A stretch of 15,028 nucleotides of DNA from an uncultured Eubacteriales bacterium (lineage in GTDB: Bacteria > Bacillota > Clostridia > Oscillospirales > Oscillospiraceae). How positions within the stretch are numbered: position 1 is the stretch's first letter; each line of letters starts with the position of its first letter. The notes below the pieces were generated by a model that was not told where the DNA came from, made no database searches, and saw only the letters and a list, made by a program, of their open reading frames with translations. Below, piece by piece: positions 1 through 7,500 of the stretch. The translations under genes and the position numbers were made by a program. Location: assembly GCA_958402445.1 (NCBI GenBank), contig CATXTO010000045.1:1-15028 (forward strand). Direction: 5' to 3'.

Positions 1-106
1 GCCGTTCCGCGGGCGAGCGCAGCTCGCCCCTACGGGATGAAGATCGGCGGTGCGATGTAGGGGCGACCTGTGGTCGTTCCGCGGGCGTGCAGTCTGAACC
101 TAGGAT

Positions 107-156
107 GTAGGGAACGACCTGCGGTCGTTCCACGGGCGAGCGCAGCTCGCCCCTAC
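107..156 (+). repeat. Paired inverted GTAG hairpins (REPIN-like doublet)
   Basis: The left hairpin is GTAG followed by GGAACGACC-TGC-GGTCGTTCC. The right hairpin is GGGCGAGC-GCA-GCTCGCCC followed by CTAC. Both stems are perfect and have three-base loops. The two GTAG heads face outward in inverted orientation. Confidence 0.8.
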
Positions 157-270
157 GTCGTCGTGGCAAAGTCCGCTCCTGCTGCCTGCCCTGCCGCCAT
201 CGGCGCCGCTCCCTTGCCCCTCCTCTCCAAACCGAACCCGCTGCGCTGGGCTTCTGTTTGGGTTATTTAT
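157..270 (+). repeat. Second repeat family, copy A
   Basis: This GC-rich non-coding segment shares GCAAAGTCCGCTCCTGCT, the stretch CCCTTGCCCCTCCTC, and CCAAACCGAACCCGCTG followed by a TTTGGGTT-type end with copies at 2461-2580 and 12593-12711. All three copies lie in the same orientation, and each is followed within about 30 bases by a GTAG hairpin. The 3' part can fold (AAACCGAACCC against GGGCTTCTGTTT, one mismatch), but the T-rich tail is weak here. Function unknown. Confidence 0.7.
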
Positions 271-423
271 CCGCGGTATCTCTCCAAAACGGGATGTAGG
301 GGCGACCTGCGGTCGCCCGTGGGCGTGCAGTCCGAACCTAGGATGTAGGAAACGACCTGTGGCCGTTCCGCGGGCGTGCAAAGCACGTCCCCATGGGTTG
401 CATAACGACGGTACGGCGTAGCC

Positions 424-1362
424 CTACAGGATGCGGCCAAAATCGGTGGGTGCCGGCGCGGGGCCGGAGTCAAGGGATTGAAAATAGGCCCGGGTCTGTT
501 GGGCGTTGCGCAAAATCTCCTGCCGCAGGGCCTCCAGGCTCTCAAATTTTCGCTCCCCCCGCAGGTAGGACCAAAACTCCAGGGTCACGGCCTGGCCGTA
601 CAGGTCCCCGTTGAAGTCCAGCAGCCAGGGCTCCACCGTGAGGGTCCGGCCGTCCACCGTGGGCCGCAGCCCCACGTTGGTCACCGCCAGGAAGGTGCCG
701 GCCGGAACGCGCGCCCGGCAGGCGTAGACCCCCCGTACCGGCAGCAGGACCCCCGGGGGCGGGGCCAGATTCGCGGTGGGCACGTCCATGGTCCGGCCCA
801 GGCCGGCGCCCGGGACCACAGTGCCGGACAAAAGGTACGGGTGGCCCAGAAATCGCCGGGCCCCATCCAGGTCGCCTTTCTCCAGGAGGCGCCGGATGTA
901 GGTGGAGGACACGACCCGGCCCTCCAGCCGGTAGGCCGGGATCACGTCGCAGCCCAGGCCCAGCCGGGCGCAGGCGGCGGCCAGGCGCTCCGCCGTACCC
1001 CGGCCCTTGGCTCCAAACCGGAAGTCATGGCCACAGACCAGGTGCGCCGCCCCGTAGCGCTCCACCAGCACCCGCTGCAAAAAATCCTCCCAGGGCATGT
1101 CCATGAGCGCACGGTCGAAGTGCAGGGGCAGGACCTCCTGGACGCCGTACAGCTCCCGCATGATGCGGGCCCTGTCCGCCACGGAGCTCAAAAGGGGCAC
1201 CGGGTCCCCTGCCACCAGGGTGTCCGGATGCACGTCGAAGGTAAGGGCCGCAGCCTTGCAGCCCAGCTTTTCCGCCGCCTGCCGGCACCGGCGCAGGAGC
1301 TGCCCATGGCCCAGGTGGACCCCGTCAAAGAAGCCCAGGGCGATCACGCGCTGCTGTTTCAA
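424..1362 (-). CDS. ribF: Bifunctional riboflavin kinase / FAD synthetase
   Basis: This enzyme phosphorylates riboflavin to FMN and adenylylates FMN to FAD in the cytoplasm. The 312 residues match the usual family length. The N-terminal FAD synthetase domain shows the nucleotidyltransferase signature GFFDGVHLGH (10-19), GHDFRFG (111-117) and SSTYIRRLL (152-160). The C-terminal flavokinase domain shows PTAN (195-198), TNVGLRPT (228-235) and VEPWLLDF (243-250), with the expected catalytic Glu at 244. The start is TTG, one base after the truB stop codon, with the RBS TGAGGTGA lying inside the 3' end of truB, so translation is probably coupled. The stop codon TAG lies in the edge of a repeat, so the last residues (RIL) read into repeat-like sequence. 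There is no FMN riboswitch in front of it, because truB abuts it. Confidence 0.95.
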   Translation of the reverse strand: MKQQRVIALGFFDGVHLGHGQLLRRCRQAAEKLGCKAAALTFDVHPDTLVAGDPVPLLSSVADRARIMRELYGVQEVLPLHFDRALMDMPWEDFLQRVLVERYGAAHLVCGHDFRFGAKGRGTAERLAAACARLGLGCDVIPAYRLEGRVVSSTYIRRLLEKGDLDGARRFLGHPYLLSGTVVPGAGLGRTMDVPTANLAPPPGVLLPVRGVYACRARVPAGTFLAVTNVGLRPTVDGRTLTVEPWLLDFNGDLYGQAVTLEFWSYLRGERKFESLEALRQEILRNAQQTRAYFQSLDSGPAPAPTDFGRIL

Positions 1363-1363
1363 C

Positions 1364-2242
1364 TCAATTCACCTCAAAAAAGCTCTTGATGGTCCTCATG
1401 GTGGACCCATCCCCCTGGCCCAGGGCCAGAAATCCTCCCCCCGCGTCATAGAGCCGGTAACGGCCCGGGGAGCAGGGGGCGGAAAACGCCGCGCCGTTGC
1501 GGCACTTTTGGGCCTGGGCGGGAGTGAGGTCCAGCCGGGGACAGGAGGCGAACAGGGAGTCCACGGGCAGGAGCAGCTTCTCCACGTCCTCCCCCCGGTC
1601 CGCCCGGTCTAAAAGCGTCTGCAGCGGCACCGCTTGGTCCAGGCTGTAAAGCCCCGCCCGGGTCCGGCGCAACGCGGCCATACAGCCGCCGCAGCCCAGG
1701 GCCTGCCCCAAATCCTTGCACAGGGTGCGGATATAGGTGCCCTTGGAGCAGCGGACCCGCAGACGGTACTCCGGCCCAGTCCCGTCCAGCAGCTCCAGCT
1801 CAAAAATCTCGATGGGTCGGGGCTGCCGGGGAACCTCCACCCCCTGCCGCGCCAGCTCGTAGAGTTTCCGGCCCCCCACCTTTAAGGCCGAGTACATGGG
1901 CGGGGTCTGGAGCTGAGGCCCCAGAAATTGGGGCAGCGCCCCGGCCACCGCGGCCCGGTCCGCGGTCACGGGCCGGGTCTGCAGCACCGTGCCGGTGATG
2001 TCCTCGGTATCCGTCAACACGCCCAGGCGCAGGGTGGCCACATATTCCTTCTCCGCGTGCTCGAAAAATTCCACAGCCCGGGTGGCCCGGCCCACAAAAA
2101 TGGGCAGGACTCCGGTGGCCATGGGGTCCAGGGTGCCGCCGTGGCCGATGCGCCGGGTGCCGAACACCCGGCGGAGCCGGGCGGCGGCGTCCTGGCTGGT
2201 CCAGCCCGAGGGCTTGTCTAAGATGAGTATGCCGCTGGGCAT
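1364..2242 (-). CDS. truB: tRNA pseudouridine(55) synthase
   Basis: TruB converts U55 in the T-loop of tRNAs to pseudouridine. The 292-residue product is full length for the family. It carries the N-terminal DKPSGWTS (9-16), motif II GHGGTLDPMATGVL (33-46) with the catalytic Asp at 39, KEYVATLRLG (65-74), the motif around Y117 (PPMYSALKVGGRKLYELAR, 114-132) and CSKGTYIRTL (165-174). Residues from about 228 form the short C-terminal RNA-binding region. The start ATG at 2242 is preceded on the minus strand by AAAAAAGGAGG at 2251-2261. The gene forms a two-gene unit with ribF, separated by one base. It is separated from gyrA by a 722-bp repeat island, so it probably has its own promoter or depends on read-through from gyrA. 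The best -35-like hexamer (TTGACT, 2277-2282) has no convincing -10. Confidence 0.96.
   Translation of the reverse strand: MPSGILILDKPSGWTSQDAAARLRRVFGTRRIGHGGTLDPMATGVLPIFVGRATRAVEFFEHAEKEYVATLRLGVLTDTEDITGTVLQTRPVTADRAAVAGALPQFLGPQLQTPPMYSALKVGGRKLYELARQGVEVPRQPRPIEIFELELLDGTGPEYRLRVRCSKGTYIRTLCKDLGQALGCGGCMAALRRTRAGLYSLDQAVPLQTLLDRADRGEDVEKLLLPVDSLFASCPRLDLTPAQAQKCRNGAAFSAPCSPGRYRLYDAGGGFLALGQGDGSTMRTIKSFFEVN
1369..1376 (-). promoter_or_regulatory. Ribosome binding site for ribF (fixes a TTG start)
   Basis: On the minus strand TGAGGTGA lies six bases before TTG at 1362-1360. No ATG occurs nearby in frame, and translation from this TTG gives the family-typical N-terminus just ahead of the FFDGVHLGH motif. 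Confidence 0.7.
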
Positions 2243-2292
2243 GCGCCTGTCCTCCTTTTTTCGGACGTAGGGGTACAGTCAAAATCGGGAAT

Positions 2293-2339
2293 GTAGGGGC
2301 GGCTGTGGCCGCCCGCGGGCGTGCGAAGCACGCCCCTAC
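2293..2339 (+). repeat. REPIN-like doublet
   Basis: GTAG heads a GGGCGGC-TGT-GGCCGCCC-type left arm. It is followed by GGGCGTGC-GAA-GCACGCCC and CTAC. It is the first complete element upstream of truB. Confidence 0.78.
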
Positions 2340-2460
2340 GGGATGAATTTCGTTCGTGCGGTGTAGGGGCGACCTGTGGCCGCCCACCGGAGAAATCCAT
2401 CGTTGACGGTGTGGGGAACGACCTGTGGTCGTTCCACGGGCGAGCAAAGCTCGCCCCTAC
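2340..2460 (+). repeat. Diverged copy of the 121-bp unit
   Basis: This has the same length and order of parts as the exact tandem unit at 2656-2897. It differs at a few scattered bases and in the last hairpin, where GTGC-TTC-GCAC is replaced by GAGC-AAA-GCTC, so both sides of the stem change together and pairing is kept. Confidence 0.8.
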
Positions 2461-2580
2461 ATCGTCGGGGCAAAGTCCGCTCCTGCTCCGGCGGCCTGCT
2501 CTGCCGCCATCCGCACCGCTCCCTTTCCCCTCCTCTCCAAACCGAACCCGCTGCCCTGGGCTTCGGTTTGGGTTTTGTTT
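2461..2580 (+). repeat. Second repeat family, copy B
   Basis: This is the best preserved of three copies. It contains GGCAAAGTCCGCTCCTGC, then a GGCGGC/GCCGCC stem with a CTGCTCT loop, a pyrimidine-rich run, and a 3' stem CCAAACCGAA/TTCGGTTTGG followed by a T-rich tail. It starts directly after the CTAC of one REPIN doublet and is followed by another at 2608. It could be a small structured RNA or a non-autonomous mobile sequence. No conserved protein frame was evident. Confidence 0.65.
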
Positions 2581-2583
2581 TTC
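2537..2583 (+). terminator. Terminator-like stem-loop with T-rich tail on the plus strand
   Basis: CCAAACCGAA (2537-2546) pairs perfectly with TTCGGTTTGG (2562-2571), and an inner CCC/GGG extends the stem. The stem is followed by GTTTTGTTTTTC. Because all genes here are on the minus strand, it could only end a plus-strand transcript, either antisense noise or an RNA from the repeat itself. Confidence 0.45.
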
Positions 2584-2607
2584 TGTGGAAATTATTCCTA
2601 AAGGACT

Positions 2608-2655
2608 GTAGGGGCGACCTGGGGTCGCCCGCGGGCGTGCGAAGCACGCCCCTAC
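2608..2655 (+). repeat. REPIN-like doublet
   Basis: GTAG, GGGCGACC-TGG-GGTCGCCC, then GGGCGTGC-GAA-GCACGCCC and CTAC. Both stems are perfect 8-bp stems with three-base loops. Confidence 0.8.
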
Positions 2656-2936
2656 GGGATGAATTTCGTTCGTGCGGTGTAGGGGCGGCCTGTGGCCGCC
2701 CGCCGGGGAAATCCATCGTTGACGGTGTGGGGAACGACCTGTGGTCGTTCCGCGGGCGTGCTTCGCACGCCCCTACGGGATGAATTTCGTTCGTGCGGTG
2801 TAGGGGCGGCCTGTGGCCGCCCGCCGGGGAAATCCATCGTTGACGGTGTGGGGAACGACCTGTGGTCGTTCCGCGGGCGTGCTTCGCACGCCCCTACGGG
2901 ATGAATTTCGTTCGTGCGGTGTAGGGGCGACCTGGG
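2656..2936 (+). repeat. Exact 121-bp tandem repeat (two full copies plus a partial third)
   Basis: Positions 2656-2776 and 2777-2897 read as identical. A third copy starts at 2898 and diverges after the GTAGGGGCG head near 2930. Each unit is a linker, a single GTAG hairpin with GGCC arms, a second linker, and a REPIN doublet with a GTGG head. Identity of the copies suggests recent duplication. Confidence 0.92.
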
Positions 2937-2968
2937 GTCGCCCGCGGGTGTGCAAAGCACGCCCCTAC
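2921..2968 (+). repeat. REPIN-like doublet containing the gyrA stop codon
   Basis: GTAG, GGGCGACC-TGG-GGTCGCCC, then a slightly mismatched GGGTGTGC-AAA-GCACGCCC and CTAC. Read on the minus strand, the terminal GTAG supplies the TAG stop of gyrA at 2965-2967. Confidence 0.82.
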
Positions 2969-5541
2969 AGGATGCGGTCGGAATCAGGGATGGATTGGGG
3001 CGTTTCCGCCGCTTTTTCCGGCTCGCCGGCCTCGTCCAACCCGTCGGCCGCCGTCGGCTCCTGCTCGATGCGCTCCACGGAGATAACCCGGTTGTCCCCC
3101 TCCACCCGCATGAGGATGACCCCCTGGGTGTCCCGCTTGTACACGTTGATGTCCGCGGCGGGCATACGGATGATCACCCCACCGGACTCGATGAGCATCA
3201 CGTCGTCGGTCTCCGAGACCACCCGGCAGCCGGCCACGGGCCCCGTCTTGTCCGTGATGTTGTAGTTCTTCAGACCCTTGCCGCCTCGGTTCTGGGGCTG
3301 CCGGGTGCCGTCTTCGGTCAGGCGCAGATACTCCGACAGCTCCGTGCGCTTGCCGAAGCCCTTTTCCGTCACGGTGAGCAGGGATTTGCCGGGCTCCGCC
3401 TTCTCCGCGCCCACCACGTAATCCCCCGGGGATAGGGTGATGCCCTTGACCCCGGCGGCGTCCCGGCCCATGGGCCGCACGTCGCTCTCCTGGAAGCAGA
3501 TGGCCATGCCCTGGGCCGTGGCCAGGATCACCTGGTCCTGCCCCGCGGTCTTGAACACGGAGATCAGATGATCCCCCTCCTCCAGGCTCAGAGCCCGAAT
3601 GCCGGTTCTCCGGTTGGTGGCGATGGCGGATAGCTGCAGCCGCTTTACGGTGCCGTTTCTCGTCACCATCACCAGGTACTCCGTGTCGTTAAACGCCCGG
3701 GTCAGCAGCATGGCCGTGACCTTTTCCCCGGGCTCCAGGGGCAGCACGTTCACAATGGCGGTGCCCCGGGCGGTGCGCCCGGCCTCGGGAATCAGATAGC
3801 CCTTGCGCTTATGCACCCGGCCCGTGTTGGTGAAGAAGAGCACATAATCGTGGGTGGAGGCGATGAACAGGCTCTTGACATAGTCCTCCTCCTTCAGGTT
3901 CTGGCCGTTGATGCCCCGTCCGCCCCGCCGTTGGCTGCGGTAGGTGTCCACGGGCATGCGCTTGATGTAGCCCTGGCTGGAGAGGGTGTAGCAGCAGTCC
4001 TCCTCCTCGATCAGGTCCTCGATGTCGATCTCGTCCTCCACGTCCTGGATCTCCGTTTTCCGGCCGTCGCCGTACTTGTCCCGGATGGCGGTGAGCTCCT
4101 CTTTCAGGATTGCCTTGACCAGGTCCTGGTCTCCCAGGATCTTCTGGTAATAGGCGATCCGCTCCTCCAGCTCCCGATACTCGGCCAGGAGCTTATCCCG
4201 CTCCAGGCCCTGGAGCCGTTTGAGCTGCATGTCCAAAATGGCCTGGGCCTGGACCTCCGACAGGCCGAACCGCTCCATGAGATTTTCCCGGGCGTTGTCG
4301 TAGGAGGTGCGGATGATTTTGATCACCTCGTCGATGTTGTCCTGGGCGATGAGCAGCCCCTCCAGCAGATGGGCCCGCTCCTGGGCCTTTTTCAGATCAT
4401 GCTGGGTCCTGCGGACGATGACCTCCTCCTGGAAGGCCAGGTACTCGTCGAGAATCTGCCGCAGGGACAAAACCTTGGGCTGGGACTGGTTTTTCACCAG
4501 GGCCAGCATGTTGATGGCAAAGGTGGTCTGAAGCTGGGTCTGGGCGAACAGGCGGTTCTGGATCACCTGAGGATTTGCGTCCCGTTTCAGCTCAATGACG
4601 ATGCGCATGCCGGTGCGGTCCGTCTCGTCCCGGATGTCGGAGATGCCGTCGAGCCGCTTCTCGTTGACCTGGTCGGCCATGTTCTTGATGAGCATGCGTT
4701 TGTTGACCTGGTAGGGGATCTCCGTGACGATGAGCCGGGTCCGGCCCTGGCCGAACTCCTCGAAGTGGGTCTGGGCCCGCAGGGTCAGCCGCCCCTTGCC
4801 CGTGGCGTAGGCCGCCCGGATGCCCGCCCGACCCAAAATGATGCCCCGGGTGGGGAAGTCGGGGCCCGTGATGTGCTCCATCAGGTCCGCCAGCGTGGCG
4901 TTTTCGTCCTCCAGGATGCAGATGCAGGCGTTGATCACCTCGGTGAGATTGTGGGGCGGAATGTTGGTTGCCATGCCCACGGCGATGCCCGACGAGCCGT
5001 TGACCAGCAGGTTGGGGAACCGGGCGGGCAGAACCCGGGGCTCTCTCCGGGTCTCGTCGTAGTTGGGGTCCCAGTCCACGGTCTCCTTCTCCAGGTCCCG
5101 GAGCATCTCGCTTGATATTTTCGAGAGCCTGGCCTCCGTGTACCGGTAAGCCGCCGGGGGGTCTCCGTCCACGGAGCCGAAGTTCCCGTGGCCGTCCACC
5201 AGCATATAGCGCATGGAGAACTCCTGGGCCAGGCGGACCAGGGCGTCGTACACGGATTGATCCCCGTGGGGATGGTACCGGCCCAAAACGTCGCCCACGC
5301 AGGTGGCGGACTTTTTAAAGGGCTTGTCGGAGGTCAGGTTGTCCTCGTACATGGCGTACAGAATGCGCCGGTGCACCGGCTTCAGGCCGTCCCGCACGTC
5401 GGGCAGGGCCCGGCCCACGATGACGGACATGGCGTACTCCATGTAGCTGTCCTTCATCTCGCTCACCAGCTCGGAGGTGACGATGGCCTGGTCCGGGAAG
5501 AGAATGTCCTCGGGCTTGTAATCCTTATGATGCTGCGCCAT
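2965..5541 (-). CDS. gyrA: DNA gyrase subunit A
   Basis: GyrA is the DNA-cleaving subunit of the A2B2 gyrase that introduces negative supercoils. The 858 residues are a normal length. RYTEARLSK places the catalytic Tyr at 134, preceded by Arg133. The quinolone-determining region reads HPHGDQSVYD (90-99), with Gln95 where E. coli has Ser83, while Asp99 (E. coli Asp87) is kept. The C-terminal wrapping domain carries the GyrA box QRRGGRG (537-543), the feature that separates GyrA from ParC. The tail after about 825 is acidic and variable. The start ATG has GAGGAGGG 5 bases upstream, overlapping the gyrB stop, and only 14 bases separate the two genes. The stop TAG lies within the head of a REPIN-like repeat, so the final residues RIL read into repeat-edge sequence. 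Confidence 0.98.
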   Translation of the reverse strand: MAQHHKDYKPEDILFPDQAIVTSELVSEMKDSYMEYAMSVIVGRALPDVRDGLKPVHRRILYAMYEDNLTSDKPFKKSATCVGDVLGRYHPHGDQSVYDALVRLAQEFSMRYMLVDGHGNFGSVDGDPPAAYRYTEARLSKISSEMLRDLEKETVDWDPNYDETRREPRVLPARFPNLLVNGSSGIAVGMATNIPPHNLTEVINACICILEDENATLADLMEHITGPDFPTRGIILGRAGIRAAYATGKGRLTLRAQTHFEEFGQGRTRLIVTEIPYQVNKRMLIKNMADQVNEKRLDGISDIRDETDRTGMRIVIELKRDANPQVIQNRLFAQTQLQTTFAINMLALVKNQSQPKVLSLRQILDEYLAFQEEVIVRRTQHDLKKAQERAHLLEGLLIAQDNIDEVIKIIRTSYDNARENLMERFGLSEVQAQAILDMQLKRLQGLERDKLLAEYRELEERIAYYQKILGDQDLVKAILKEELTAIRDKYGDGRKTEIQDVEDEIDIEDLIEEEDCCYTLSSQGYIKRMPVDTYRSQRRGGRGINGQNLKEEDYVKSLFIASTHDYVLFFTNTGRVHKRKGYLIPEAGRTARGTAIVNVLPLEPGEKVTAMLLTRAFNDTEYLVMVTRNGTVKRLQLSAIATNRRTGIRALSLEEGDHLISVFKTAGQDQVILATAQGMAICFQESDVRPMGRDAAGVKGITLSPGDYVVGAEKAEPGKSLLTVTEKGFGKRTELSEYLRLTEDGTRQPQNRGGKGLKNYNITDKTGPVAGCRVVSETDDVMLIESGGVIIRMPAADINVYKRDTQGVILMRVEGDNRVISVERIEQEPTAADGLDEAGEPEKAAETPQSIPDSDRIL

Positions 5542-5555
5542 TTCTCATCCCTCCT

Positions 5556-7493
5556 CTAATAGTCCAGATTGGCCACATACTTGGCGTTTTGTTCGATATA
5601 TTCCTTCCGGGGCTCCACCTTTTCCCCCATCAGCAGGGTGAAAATCTCGTCGGCCCGCACCGCGTCCTGGAGCTCGATGCGCTTGAGGGTCCGGGTATTG
5701 GGGTCCATGGTGGTCTCCCACAGCTCATGGGGGTCCATCTCGCCCAGGCCCTTGTTCCGGGAGATGTCCACCTTGGCGTTGGGATTGTCCCCCCGCATCT
5801 CCCCGGAAATTTGGTCCCGCTCCTCGTCGGAGAAGGCGTAGCGGGTGGCCTTGCCCCGGACCAGCTTGTAAAGGGGCGGCATGGCCGCGTATACGTAGCC
5901 GTGCTCGATGAGCGGGCGCATAAACCGGAAGAAGAAGGTCAGAAGCAGGGTCCTTATGTGGGACCCGTCCACGTCCGCGTCGGCCATGATAATGACCTTG
6001 TGATACCGAAGCCTGGTCAGGTCGAAATCCTCCCCGATGCCGGCTCCCAGGGCCGTGATGACGGGCTGGAGCTTGTCGTTGCCGATGACCTTGTCCTCCC
6101 GGGCCTTCTCCACGTTGAGCATCTTCCCCCACAGCGGGAGGATCGCCTGGAACCGGGAGTCCCGCCCTTGGGTGGCGGAGCCGCCGGCGGAGTCGCCCTC
6201 GACGATATACAGCTCCGTGAGGCTGGGGTCGGACTCGTTGCAGTCCCGCAGCTTGTCCGGCATGGCGGCGCCTCCCAGGGCGGTTTTCCGGCGGATGGAG
6301 TCCCGGGCTCTTCTGGCCGCCTCCCGGGCCCGGTTGGCGGTCATGGCCTTGTCCAGAATCACCTTGGCCACCTGGGGGTGCTCCTCCAGGAAGGTGGACA
6401 ATTGCTCCGTGACAATGGAATCCACCAGCGTTCTCACGTAGGCGTTGCCCAGCTTGGCTTTGGTCTGACCCTCGAACTGGGCGTCTGTGAGTTTCACGGA
6501 GATGATGGCCGTGATGCCCTCCCGGCAGTCCTCCCCGGAGACCTTGTCGTCAGGCTTCAGGGCGCCGGTTTTCAGACCGTAGGCGTTGAGCACCCGGGTC
6601 AAGGCGGTTTTGAAGCCGGTTTCGTGCATGCCGCCCTCCTGGGTGTGCACGTCGTTGGCAAAGGACAGCAGAAATTCGTTGAAGCCGTCGTTATACTGCA
6701 CGGCGATCTCCGCGGAGGCCTCTCCCCGGGTCCCTCTCATATAGACGACCTCGCTGTGTAGCGGCGTTTTGTTCCGGTTGCACCAGGCGGCGAACTCCCG
6801 GATGCCGCCCTCGTAGCACATGGTGTCCTGGGGGCCGTCCTGCGTCCTTTTGTCCTGGATGGTGATGGAGAGCCCCGCGTTGAGGAACGCCTCCTCCCGC
6901 ATCCGGGTGTGGAGGGTCTCGTAATCAAAGACGGGATTGTCGAAAATCTCCGGGTCCGGCAGGAAGGTGACCTCCGTGCCGGTTTTCTCCGTCCGGCCCA
7001 CCACCCGGATTTCCTGGGCGATGTCGCCCCGGGCGAAGCGCATCTCATAGATCTGCCCGTTCTTGTGGACCCGAACCTGAAGCCACTGGGACAGGGCGTT
7101 GACCACGGAGGCGCCCACCCCGTGCAGGCCGCCGGAGACCTTGTAGCCCCCGCCGCCGAACTTGCCGCCGGCGTGGAGCACCGTGTACACCACCTCCAGG
7201 GCAGGCCTACCGGTCTGGGCCTGGATGTCCACGGGGATGCCCCGGCCGTCGTCCACTACGGTGATGGAGTCTCCGGGGTTGATGGTGACCATGATGTGCT
7301 TGCAATAGCCCGCCAGGGCCTCGTCGATGGCGTTGTCCACAATCTCATAGACCAGGTGGTGCAGGCCGGAGGCGGAGGTGGAGCCGATATACATGCCGGG
7401 CCGCTTGCGCACGGCTTCCAGCCCCTCCAGCACCTGTATTTGCGCGGCGTCATACGCCTGCTCCACTCTATCTGTGTTCAGCTCGTCGGACAT
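5556..7493 (-). CDS. gyrB: DNA gyrase subunit B
   Basis: GyrB is the ATPase subunit of gyrase. The 645 residues are full length. The GHKL ATPase domain shows EIVDNAIDEA (50-59, Glu50 catalytic), DDGRGIP (81-87) and GGLHGVGASVVNALS (121-135). QTK (343-345) supplies the phosphate-contacting Lys. The TOPRIM domain shows EGDSAGG (432-438) and ADADVDG (504-510) with metal-binding acidic residues. Trp455 (PLWGK) replaces the basic residue found at E. coli Lys447. The ATG at 7493 was chosen because AAGGAGG lies 7 bases upstream and the MSDEL... N-terminus is typical. An in-frame ATG at 7667 would add 58 low-complexity residues unlike the family. The gene lies 187 bases after recF and 14 bases before gyrA. 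Confidence 0.97.
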   Translation of the reverse strand: MSDELNTDRVEQAYDAAQIQVLEGLEAVRKRPGMYIGSTSASGLHHLVYEIVDNAIDEALAGYCKHIMVTINPGDSITVVDDGRGIPVDIQAQTGRPALEVVYTVLHAGGKFGGGGYKVSGGLHGVGASVVNALSQWLQVRVHKNGQIYEMRFARGDIAQEIRVVGRTEKTGTEVTFLPDPEIFDNPVFDYETLHTRMREEAFLNAGLSITIQDKRTQDGPQDTMCYEGGIREFAAWCNRNKTPLHSEVVYMRGTRGEASAEIAVQYNDGFNEFLLSFANDVHTQEGGMHETGFKTALTRVLNAYGLKTGALKPDDKVSGEDCREGITAIISVKLTDAQFEGQTKAKLGNAYVRTLVDSIVTEQLSTFLEEHPQVAKVILDKAMTANRAREAARRARDSIRRKTALGGAAMPDKLRDCNESDPSLTELYIVEGDSAGGSATQGRDSRFQAILPLWGKMLNVEKAREDKVIGNDKLQPVITALGAGIGEDFDLTRLRYHKVIIMADADVDGSHIRTLLLTFFFRFMRPLIEHGYVYAAMPPLYKLVRGKATRYAFSDEERDQISGEMRGDNPNAKVDISRNKGLGEMDPHELWETTMDPNTRTLKRIELQDAVRADEIFTLLMGEKVEPRKEYIEQNAKYVANLDY

Positions 7494-7500
7494 GAGCGAA

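Larger units (their letters stand above)
1..426. repeat. REP/REPIN-like repeat island downstream of ribF
   Basis: This non-coding stretch is made of GTAG-headed GC-rich hairpins. A right half-element occupies about 1-34. Left hairpins start at GTAG 57, 107, 296 and 345. Right hairpins end near 156 and 390, the latter degenerate and without CTAC. The segments 57-131 and 296-369 are direct repeats of each other and share the linker GAACCTAGGATGTAGG. Between them lies one copy of a second repeat family (157-270). The island ends in GTAGCCCTAC at about 418-427, where the ribF stop codon sits. I see no credible gene: short open frames here are translations of the repeats. Confidence 0.85.
2243..2964. 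repeat. REP/REPIN-like repeat island between gyrA and truB
   Basis: This 722-bp non-coding gap is almost entirely repeats. A truncated GTAGGGG head lies at 2267-2273. Doublets lie at 2293-2339, 2411-2460, 2608-2655, 2727-2776, 2848-2897 and 2921-2968. Single hairpins begin at 2362, 2679 and 2800. Some heads are GTGG instead of GTAG (2411, 2727, 2848). One copy of the second repeat family lies at 2461-2580. The last doublet contains the gyrA stop codon. Confidence 0.88.

Noticed and set aside
1363..1440. FMN riboswitch before ribF
   Set aside because: Only one base separates truB and ribF, and the upstream sequence is truB coding DNA.
2656..2936. CRISPR array
   Set aside because: The 121-bp units have no unique spacers of regular 30-40 bp. 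The repeated parts are hairpins and conserved linkers, and no cas gene is nearby.
3811..5115. 434-codon open frame on the plus strand
   Set aside because: It is antisense to gyrA, rich in residues produced by GC-biased third positions, with no family features. gyrA in the other strand is unmistakable.
5589..6761. 390-codon open frame on the plus strand
   Set aside because: Antisense shadow of gyrB. Its composition is typical of reverse-frame reading of a GC-rich gene.
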